Assembly: GCA_964608735.1 (NCBI GenBank)
Contig: CAZSPL010000133.1
Coordinates: 1 to 11,115 of the forward strand
DNA length: 11,115 nucleotides
DNA from: CAZSPL01 sp964608735
GTDB lineage: Bacteria; JAJVIF01; JAPKYR01; CAZSPL01
Direction of reading: 5' to 3'
Shown: piece by piece, positions 6,135 through 11,115 of the stretch
Layout: each line of letters opens with the position of its first letter
Position numbering within the stretch: position 1 is the stretch's first letter
The notes under the pieces: model-generated
Seen by the model: only the letters and a program-made list of their open reading frames with translations
What the model was told of the DNA's origin: nothing
The model's database searches: none
Translations under genes and position numbers: made by a program

Positions 6135-6710
6135 ATGAAACAGATGCGCACATATATTCTGATAACAATCATCGTGGCGGTCTTCTTCCTGTCCGGGTTG
6201 CAGGCGTCGGCCGCGACCGGTACATCGGATAAGAAGATATACCACAGCGAAGACTGGGATATACTTCTCCTGTACCCCGACACATGGGACTACATATCCG
6301 ATTTCGGCGACAACGTGCCGGTCATCCTGCATCCGCCCCCCGACATGGAGCCCGACGGTTTCGTGATGCTCTATTTCCTCGGCGAGGGCGTGGTGGATAA
6401 CCTCGAAGAAATGGCGAAGGATTTCGAGGGGGAGTATCTGAAATCCTACGACAAGTATGAAATCCTTTCGGTCGAAGATGCAAAGACCAAGGAAGGCTAC
6501 GCCGCGCTCGATTACAACTACACCTTTGTAGAGAATGGGATGGATACTGTAAGCAACACCCGGCTGCTGATTACCGAAGAAAATATCAGTTGGATGATAC
6601 TCTTCGACCGTCCGCCCGATTGTCCCGAAGCGGTCGAGAAGGAAGCGATGAAGATAGTCGACTCGATAGTCTTCTCCGCCGCCGAATATCTCGCGAACAG
6701 CGAGAAATAA
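6135..6710 (+). CDS. Exported PsbP/DUF1795 (DcrB)-like protein
   Basis: Predicted 191 residues. A Sec signal peptide covers about residues 1-27 (basic start, then YILITIIVAVFFLSGLQASA), so the mature protein is extracytoplasmic. There is no lipobox cysteine. The mature part fits the small PsbP/DUF1795 fold: an opening YHSEDWDILLLYPDTWDYIS, a central VPVILHPP...VMLYFLGEGVVDNLEEMAKDFE, and a closing two-strand, one-helix unit, with PDCPEAVEKEAMKIVDSIVF near the end, where such proteins carry a final helix. The molecular role of this family in bacteria is poorly defined. AGGA lies 4 nt before the ATG. The stop codon runs directly into the palindrome at 6709. The assignment is by pattern only. 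Confidence 0.7.
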   Translation: MKQMRTYILITIIVAVFFLSGLQASAATGTSDKKIYHSEDWDILLLYPDTWDYISDFGDNVPVILHPPPDMEPDGFVMLYFLGEGVVDNLEEMAKDFEGEYLKSYDKYEILSVEDAKTKEGYAALDYNYTFVENGMDTVSNTRLLITEENISWMILFDRPPDCPEAVEKEAMKIVDSIVFSAAEYLANSEK

Positions 6711-6797
6711 AAAAGTAGGGACAGTCACCTATTTCGGCTAAGATATACGATAACCTGTAGTCATATGAGCGAAATAAGTGACTGTCCCTACTTTTTT
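6709..6797. repeat. Long near-perfect palindrome, GGGACAGTCAC family
   Basis: The arms at 6709-6736 and 6770-6797 are 28 nt each with one mismatch (position 6729), around a 33-nt loop. The outer ends are A6 and T6, so each strand has a GC-containing stem closing in a T run, which could act as a bidirectional rho-independent terminator. The element overlaps the stop codon of the DUF1795-like gene and ends 3 nt before the next ATG. Its core matches the repeat at 234-293 and, in part, the one at 10181-10246. Confidence 0.85.
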
Positions 6798-6800
6798 CCT

Positions 6801-7217
6801 ATGCTCCGCGTCATCTTTAAAAAATTGCGCTACCACCTGCCCGTACGGGCGGCGTACTATGCCGCGGCGATACTCATGGGCGTGCTCGAAGTGCTGACCG
6901 GCGTCGCGCTGATCTGGTACTTCTTCTTCCGCGACAGCGTCGCGCTCTCGCCGATGGGATGGGCGGTCGGGGGCGGGATATACACCGCGCTGTCGGCGGC
7001 GTATATCGCGGTAAGCCTGCCGGGACGCATGCTCTGCTTCAAGGTGCAGGGATTTTTCTACATCTCGGTGGCGCTGTTTTTCCTGCTGAAAGGGATGATG
7101 CTTCTCGCGGACAGGGATTTTTCACCGTGGGGATTTTACCTGCTGTGGATTGTCCTGCTGGGAATCACATTCCGCGAGACGATGCGGGATATGGGGGAGG
7201 AGTTCGGAGGGGGCTGA
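6801..7217 (+). CDS. Four-helix integral membrane protein, unknown function
   Basis: Predicted 138 residues, not recognised. Four hydrophobic helices are visible at about 15-41, 52-74, 84-103 and 107-126, joined by short polar loops. The basic N-terminus (FKKLRYH) and the charged C-terminus (RETMRDMGEEFGGG) suggest both ends are cytoplasmic. The start is uncertain: I prefer the ATG at 6801, but no Shine-Dalgarno precedes it, and an in-frame ATG at 6765 inside the palindrome loop would add 12 residues. The palindrome lies directly upstream and may act as a terminator, so how this gene is expressed is unclear. The stop faces the stop of the large secreted protein with only 2 nt between them, so no room exists for a separate terminator. 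Confidence 0.65.
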   Translation: MLRVIFKKLRYHLPVRAAYYAAAILMGVLEVLTGVALIWYFFFRDSVALSPMGWAVGGGIYTALSAAYIAVSLPGRMLCFKVQGFFYISVALFFLLKGMMLLADRDFSPWGFYLLWIVLLGITFRETMRDMGEEFGGG

Positions 7218-7219
7218 CG

Positions 7220-9652
7220 CTACATCCCCACCCAGATTTTATTGTCTTCATCGGTAGCTACAATGAACATATCACGCCCGATGCCGAGGACATCGCCTGA
7301 TGCGAAGCCGTCGTATATGGTATACATCGGGTAATACCGTTCGAGGACTTTCGTCCTCGAGGTCATATCAAACGCCATTATCTTGCACCCGAAGTTGCCG
7401 TCGCCCTGATCGCTTGCCAGGAACAGTTCCAGTTTCGAGTCGCCGAGGACATTGCCGAGACAAGATGCATCGTGATACGTGAATGTGCCCTGTGGCAGGC
7501 CGAACTTTACGATTTCAACCCCTGTCGAATTGGGCGCATAGAGATGCACCTGGCTTCCGCTGCCGTGCTGGTTGTCGATGAATACGATTTCTGGGGTTGA
7601 ATCACCGATAACATCGCCCACAAGGAATGCATCGTGCTGAGTATCCGGACCTGTGTTACGTGTGCCGTTGAATGTCCACCCGACAATGGGGAATGCATGA
7701 AGCTGCGCGCCCGCGCCGGAGAATATAATCACCTGAAAACCGTCGGCGAAGAGTATTTCAGCGCCGTCGTCCCAGCCGACATCGACGGCCGCGAGGCCCA
7801 CATAAAGCGGCACCGGGGCCTTGAACGAAACCTGCGTGGAGCCGTCGGCGTTATAACCCCTGATATAGCCGTCACCATAGCTTGCGACGACAATCTCGTC
7901 GAACCCATCGTTATCGATATCTCCAACCGTCATACGATTGAGTGCGGCAAATTTCTGATCGAATGTCGTAAGCTGCTTGCCGGTACCGTCGTATATGTAG
8001 AACCTGCCATCGACCCCGGGCACCGCGCCGTGGCTCGCGATGACGATCTCGTCCTTGCTGTCGCTCATCACGTTGCCGACAGCGATCTCGTCATATTCAT
8101 TGAAATCCTGGCTGAAATATTTACTCGCGTCGGGATCGAATTCGAGATGCCACCGCACCCGGTAATGCCCTTCGCTGCCGCCGTCGATGTCGAATTCAAA
8201 AGGCCTATGGACGACATTCGACCATTTGACGAGGTCGATCTTGTCAAATATCTCGGTATGGCTTCCGACAAAATCGTGCTTACCGAGTAGCGCGGAGTCA
8301 TCGTATGTGAACTGGTAGTAATTCGTAGAGCCGTGAATGGCATTCTTCAGTTCGGTTTTCGATTTCCCCTTATTGTCATCGATGGCTTTACCTATTTCGT
8401 AAACGGTATTAGTTTGCAAGTTTTTTATGAATGTATTATCGACATCGTCTTCTTCGAGTATGCCCACATGGAATCCCATTATGGTGTCAGGGCCGGGGTT
8501 CTCCCATCCGACCCAGCGCTGTCCCCATGTAAAGCGGTTTACCTCGCCCGCGTCGACATCCCCGAATATCTGGGGATCCCCGGTGGACCAGACGTTGGGA
8601 TTCTTCGTCGTCGAAAAGCCGTAAATAAGGAAGTAGGGCTCATCTGAATCGGATGACTGATCTGAAGCAGACTCGGCGATGCAGTAAAACGAGTCGATCA
8701 TTATCTTCACGAAGAGCTGCTCGTGGGACTTGATGACATCGTCGACATTATCGATGATAGTTGCGGTAGCGGGTTCCCATCCGGCGGGCTCGGCGGGAGG
8801 ATTCCCCTGCTCGATCAGGATCGTGTAGTAGACATCCCTCTCGAATCCCGGGGATGACATCACAGCGATGTAATAATCACCCGGCACCAGTACCGGGGCG
8901 TTGGAGCCGAGCCCGAGTGTCAGCCTGCCATCGACCGTCTCGGCTTCAGCGAGGATAGCCTGGTTTGAATCCTGGAGCTGCAGGATGACATCGCCTGATT
9001 CGGCGGTGACGGTAAGTGAGCCCGCAAGCTCGACGCTATCCGGAACATCGAGGTGCCAGAGGTCCAAAGGGTCTTCGCCGCATACCCATCCCGGTGCCAT
9101 TGTATCGATGTATATCTCACCGGCTGTTGAGGGTGATTCATTGTTATCCGGCGCGCATCCGCCCTGAGCGCCCGATGAACCGCGGCCACCGGTTCCGGGG
9201 CTGCTTCCGCCGCCACCGGAATGTAAGAGGTTCATCGTGATGGAGTAGCTATGGTCGCTGGCATATTTAGAGTAGAAGCCGACGCGGAGATAATATGTCC
9301 CGGCAGTGAGGGTGCTCGAATCGAGGTTAGCGGTAAGGATGCGCTGAGTATCGGTGGAGCCTTTTTCAATCAGCGTTCCCGACGGTCCGCTGATACGGAA
9401 CGTGGTGCCGGTCTGGTCGGCCATGAATGTGACCGTACCGGATAGAGATTCGCCCTGCTTGACCTCGAATTTATAGAAATCCCACAGGTCGGCGGGGCAT
9501 ACATAGTCGGAAACGGTTTCGGTGGAGGTAATAATCGTGGCATCCGCGGTGCTGTTGTTGCCGTCGGCGACGCATTGCCCCGACGCCATCCCGCCTGTGC
9601 AGAGCACGAGCAGCAATATTGAAATAATGGACAGAAGCCTCAGTTCACGCAT
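7220..9652 (-). CDS. Secreted protein: two PPC domains, unassigned domain, FG-GAP-like repeats
   Basis: Predicted 810 residues. I chose the ATG at 9652 because GGGAG lies about 8 nt upstream; a further ATG at 9670 would add six residues without a site. A Sec signal peptide covers about 1-25 (cleavage near ASG-Q), with no lipobox. Residues 27-144 form a PPC (bacterial pre-peptidase C-terminal) beta-sandwich (CPADLWDFYKFEV, then AGTYYLRVG). A Gly/Ser linker spans 145-165. A second PPC follows at 166-282 (PLDLWHLDV, then PGDYYIAV). Residues 286-515 are an unassigned domain with SDEPYFLIYGF and GHYRVRWHLEF. From about 518 to the end come six FG-GAP-like repeats, such as MTVGDIDNDGFDEIVVASYGDG, with calcium-type Asp/Asn loops, suggesting a beta propeller. 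No catalytic motif is seen, so binding or adhesion is more likely than catalysis. Confidence 0.85.
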   Translation of the reverse strand: MRELRLLSIISILLLVLCTGGMASGQCVADGNNSTADATIITSTETVSDYVCPADLWDFYKFEVKQGESLSGTVTFMADQTGTTFRISGPSGTLIEKGSTDTQRILTANLDSSTLTAGTYYLRVGFYSKYASDHSYSITMNLLHSGGGGSSPGTGGRGSSGAQGGCAPDNNESPSTAGEIYIDTMAPGWVCGEDPLDLWHLDVPDSVELAGSLTVTAESGDVILQLQDSNQAILAEAETVDGRLTLGLGSNAPVLVPGDYYIAVMSSPGFERDVYYTILIEQGNPPAEPAGWEPATATIIDNVDDVIKSHEQLFVKIMIDSFYCIAESASDQSSDSDEPYFLIYGFSTTKNPNVWSTGDPQIFGDVDAGEVNRFTWGQRWVGWENPGPDTIMGFHVGILEEDDVDNTFIKNLQTNTVYEIGKAIDDNKGKSKTELKNAIHGSTNYYQFTYDDSALLGKHDFVGSHTEIFDKIDLVKWSNVVHRPFEFDIDGGSEGHYRVRWHLEFDPDASKYFSQDFNEYDEIAVGNVMSDSKDEIVIASHGAVPGVDGRFYIYDGTGKQLTTFDQKFAALNRMTVGDIDNDGFDEIVVASYGDGYIRGYNADGSTQVSFKAPVPLYVGLAAVDVGWDDGAEILFADGFQVIIFSGAGAQLHAFPIVGWTFNGTRNTGPDTQHDAFLVGDVIGDSTPEIVFIDNQHGSGSQVHLYAPNSTGVEIVKFGLPQGTFTYHDASCLGNVLGDSKLELFLASDQGDGNFGCKIMAFDMTSRTKVLERYYPMYTIYDGFASGDVLGIGRDMFIVATDEDNKIWVGM

Positions 9653-9762
9653 TATCGGTCTCTCCCTCATCGTCGGTATTTAAGGGCGTCTGAATTATAC
9701 ATCATTTATGTTTAATGGAAGGCGGATGTCAGGGGAAGGAAGGCATTCCCCGGGATTACGGG

Positions 9763-10110
9763 TTATTTGCTCTTCAGTTCATCCCAGGCTTTGAATGCGC
9801 GGCGTATGTGAGGGATGGTTATCGAGCCGCCGACTATCATGGCGATGGAGAGGGCTTCGGCGAGCTCATCGTCGGACACCCCGAGCCCGTTGCACTGGAT
9901 GATGTGATATGCGATGCAATCGTCGCAACGCAGCACGGTCGACGCGACGAGGCCGAGGAGTTCCTTGGTTTTCCGGGGCAGCGCGCCGTCGTCGTAGGCC
10001 TGGGCGTCGAGGCTGTAGAATCGCTTTATCGGCAGCCCGGCGTATTTCATCACCGTTTCGTTGAGCATCCCGCGCTCGTCGTCGAATGAATGTATGTGCG
10101 TGTCGGACAT
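9763..10110 (-). CDS. AhpD/carboxymuconolactone decarboxylase-like protein with CxxC
   Basis: Predicted 115-residue cytoplasmic helical protein. The start at 10110 is set by GGAGG about 6 nt upstream; the longer frame is not supported. The key motif is at residues 58-69, TVLRCDDCIAYH, with Cys62, Cys65 and His69. It matches the ExxxxxCxxCxxxH type motif of the AhpD-like superfamily, in which the cysteines act in peroxide or disulfide reduction. GLGVSDDELAEALSIAMIVGGS (82-103) is the usual following helix pair. The length fits the single-domain group often annotated as carboxymuconolactone decarboxylase family, but retention of the CxxC points to a redox role instead (inference). It stands alone, with no peroxiredoxin or arylesterase partner nearby. 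Confidence 0.82.
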   Translation of the reverse strand: MSDTHIHSFDDERGMLNETVMKYAGLPIKRFYSLDAQAYDDGALPRKTKELLGLVASTVLRCDDCIAYHIIQCNGLGVSDDELAEALSIAMIVGGSITIPHIRRAFKAWDELKSK

Positions 10111-10180
10111 TGCCGCCTCCAGCGGGAAGGATGTTGCGGGGGTATTGTAGCAGAAACGGGGGAAGGGGTTCGGATCAATA

Positions 10181-10246
10181 GGTACAGTCACCCGCGAAGC
10201 TACATCGATGGGCGGTTGGAGGTTTGGATGCGCAGGTGACTGTCCC
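10181..10246. repeat. REP-like inverted repeat, ACAGTCAC family
   Basis: GGTACAGTCACCCGCG (10181-10196) pairs with CGCAGGTGACTGTCCC (10231-10246), with two mismatches in 16, around a 34-nt loop. The arms share the ACAGTCAC core with 6709-6797. Orientation relative to the AhpD-like gene puts it just upstream of that gene, where it may overlap promoter sequence. Confidence 0.7.
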
Positions 10247-10257
10247 TGAATGCCGGG

Positions 10258-10289
10258 GCTTCGGGACGGGGGCGTCGCGAAACATCGGA
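10258..10289. repeat. 32-nt repeat, copy 1, with inverted ends
   Basis: The sequence runs from GCTTCGGGAC to CGCGAAACATCGGA. It matches 11050-11081 in the same orientation at 27 of 32 positions. The first 26 nt form an imperfect inverted repeat (GCTTCGGGAC with GTCGCGAAAC). The two copies flank the HicB-HicA pair. Confidence 0.7.
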
Positions 10290-10294
10290 AAATA

Positions 10295-10323
10295 TTGGAG
10301 AAAAGCCTTTGAGATGTTATATT
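10295..10323 (+). promoter_or_regulatory. Candidate promoter for the hicB-hicA pair
   Basis: TTGGAG (10295-10300) and TATATT (10318-10323) are separated by 17 nt. They match the sigma-70 hexamers at 4 and 5 of 6 positions. The pair sits about 60 nt before the antitoxin start, just past repeat copy 1. Confidence 0.4.
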
Positions 10324-10381
10324 GTGTGCGAATCGCAGTGTTTGAGTAAATGAAGCGCTTAGTCAAGCCGGGGAGGATTAT

Positions 10382-10774
10382 GTGGCGATGAAAGCGGATT
10401 CTTCATACATCATGTTCAATGCCGCTCAACGAATGCTCGAATTCAGGCTCTCCGCGGAAGTGTGGAAGGAAGGCCGCTGGTACCTGGCGAGATGCCCCGA
10501 ACTGAAAATGACCGACCAGGGGAAAACAACCAAGGACGTTATCCGGAACCTGACAGATATGGTCATCATCTCACTCGCCGAGGCGATAGAGTCCAATAAC
10601 ATCGACGGCATGTTGAAGGAGCTTGGTTTCAAGCGCTCGAAGGTTCCAGTCCCGACAGTAAGTATTTATGAGATTCCAGCCGATAAATATGTCAACCTTA
10701 TGCCGCTGACCTATGCCGCTTCAATTCCAGTGGCACGGGTCGCTTCAATCGAATATACGCCGGCCGGGACATAA
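10382..10774 (+). CDS. hicB: HicB-like antitoxin
   Basis: Predicted 130 residues. HicB proteins bind and silence the HicA RNase and usually repress their own operon. Residues about 24-68 carry the HicB pattern: VWKEGRWYLARCPELKMTDQGKTTKDVIRNLTDMVI, where the hydrophobic-Ala-x-Cys-Pro-Glu-Leu strand and the QGKT turn are diagnostic. Residues 70-88 are helical (AIESNNIDGMLKELGFKRS). The C-terminal 40 residues (VPVPTVSIYEIPADKYVNLMPL and on) look neither like a ribbon-helix-helix nor a helix-turn-helix, so a DNA-binding part is not evident. The start is GTG at 10382, 5 nt after GGGAGG; an ATG at 10388 is possible. An out-of-frame ATG at 10380 opens a three-codon frame over the start. The HicA-like gene follows after 3 nt, a reversed order compared with the classic hicAB. 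Confidence 0.72.
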   Translation: MAMKADSSYIMFNAAQRMLEFRLSAEVWKEGRWYLARCPELKMTDQGKTTKDVIRNLTDMVIISLAEAIESNNIDGMLKELGFKRSKVPVPTVSIYEIPADKYVNLMPLTYAASIPVARVASIEYTPAGT

Positions 10775-10777
10775 ATC

Positions 10778-11044
10778 ATGCCGAGAAAGAACAGGTCAAA
10801 GGGCAGCGTAAGGATCGTTCCAATCAAAACCGGCAAGCTTGTCAAGTTATTCAGGAAAGCGGGATTTGAAGTCGCCAAGAAAGGCAAGAAGCACATCGTG
10901 ATGAGGAAAAAGGGGCACAAGCAGAACCTGGCGATACCAAACCACCCGGGCAGCGAGGGAGTTCATCCCGGAGTCATCCGCGATCTCATCGACAAAGCCG
11001 GGATGGACAGGGAGCGGTTTTTGGAGCTGCTGAAGGAATTGTAG
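10778..11044 (+). CDS. hicA: HicA-like mRNA interferase toxin
   Basis: Predicted 88 residues, near the usual size of HicA toxins, which are small double-stranded RNA-binding-fold RNases that cut mRNA. The pattern is clear: KTGKLVKLFRKAGFEVAKKGKKHIVMRKKG (17-46), with His39 at the place of the catalytic His of the GSHhi motif, here written GKKHIVM. NLAIPNHPGSEGVHPGVIRDLIDKAGMDRERFLELL (50-85) follows and matches the usual strand and C-terminal helices. The N-terminus is unusually basic (PRKNRSKGSVR). The classical Gly-Ser before the His is Lys-Lys here. The start at 10778 lies 3 nt after the antitoxin stop, so translation is probably coupled and no separate Shine-Dalgarno is obvious. Pairing with a HicB-like gene strengthens the call. 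Confidence 0.8.
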   Translation: MPRKNRSKGSVRIVPIKTGKLVKLFRKAGFEVAKKGKKHIVMRKKGHKQNLAIPNHPGSEGVHPGVIRDLIDKAGMDRERFLELLKEL

Positions 11045-11049
11045 GGGCG

Positions 11050-11081
11050 GTTTCGGGATTGGGGTGTCCCGAAACATCGGA
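11050..11081. repeat. 32-nt repeat, copy 2, with inverted ends
   Basis: GTTTCGGGA (11050-11058) and TCCCGAAAC (11067-11075) form a perfect 9-bp stem around 8 nt, followed by ATCGGA. It is a direct-orientation relative of 10258-10289. The hairpin starts 5 nt after the toxin stop and could serve as a weak terminator, but no T run follows. Confidence 0.7.
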
Positions 11082-11115
11082 GGGTTGCCTATTTTCGCGG
11101 CGTGGGGTAACATTC

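Noticed and set aside
7634..8290. 218-residue plus-strand frame inside the secreted protein gene
   Set aside because: The opposite strand encodes clear FG-GAP-like repeats across this interval, so the frame is a shadow.
9732..9751. GGGGAA/TTCCCC hairpin downstream of the AhpD-like gene as a terminator
   Set aside because: The stem is only 6 bp with an 8-nt loop and no T run on the minus strand.
10258..11081. CRISPR array or attachment sites
   Set aside because: Only two diverged copies occur, 790 nt apart with genes between them; there are no regular spacers, Cas genes or integrase anywhere in the window.

Overview
The window looks like accessory chromosomal DNA from a GC-rich, uncultured-type environmental bacterium. 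The phylum cannot be fixed from sequence alone. Support comes from GC-rich third codon positions in most genes, Shine-Dalgarno starts, Sec signal peptides, a large secreted PPC/FG-GAP protein, and many palindromic intergenic repeats of the REP kind, several built around GGGACAGTC.

Layout. 1-316: repeats and a terminator-like hairpin, with perhaps the tail of a gene entering from the left. 317-4507 (minus strand): a compact five-gene phage head cassette in transcription order: portal, a 94-aa helical unknown, prohead protease with C-terminal scaffold-like region, DUF2190-like cement protein, and a Mu gpT-like major capsid protein. All five frames are intact. No terminase precedes the portal. 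Host-type palindromes sit in two of the gaps, and a hairpin plus T-rich run follows the capsid gene. 4508-4986: noncoding, with nested inverted repeats and then a consensus sigma-70 promoter reading right. 4987-6012 (plus): a membrane-anchored matrixin-like metalloprotease and a small single-pass membrane protein, followed by a hairpin. 6135-6710 (plus): an exported PsbP/DUF1795-like protein. 6709-6797: a long near-perfect palindrome. 6801-7217 (plus): a four-helix membrane protein. 7220-9652 (minus): a secreted protein of 810 residues with two PPC domains, an unassigned middle domain and six FG-GAP-like repeats. 9763-10110 (minus): an AhpD/carboxymuconolactone decarboxylase-like protein. 10382-11044 (plus): a reversed-order HicB-HicA type toxin-antitoxin pair between two related 32-nt repeats.

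The main point of interest is the head cassette. It holds what is needed to make a protein shell with a portal vertex, but no packaging or tail gene is visible. It may be the end of a decayed or split prophage, part of a capsid-carrying satellite or gene transfer agent, or a domesticated shell. The window alone cannot decide between these. The other genes mostly look like envelope or secreted functions plus a small toxin-antitoxin module, with no evident joint pathway.
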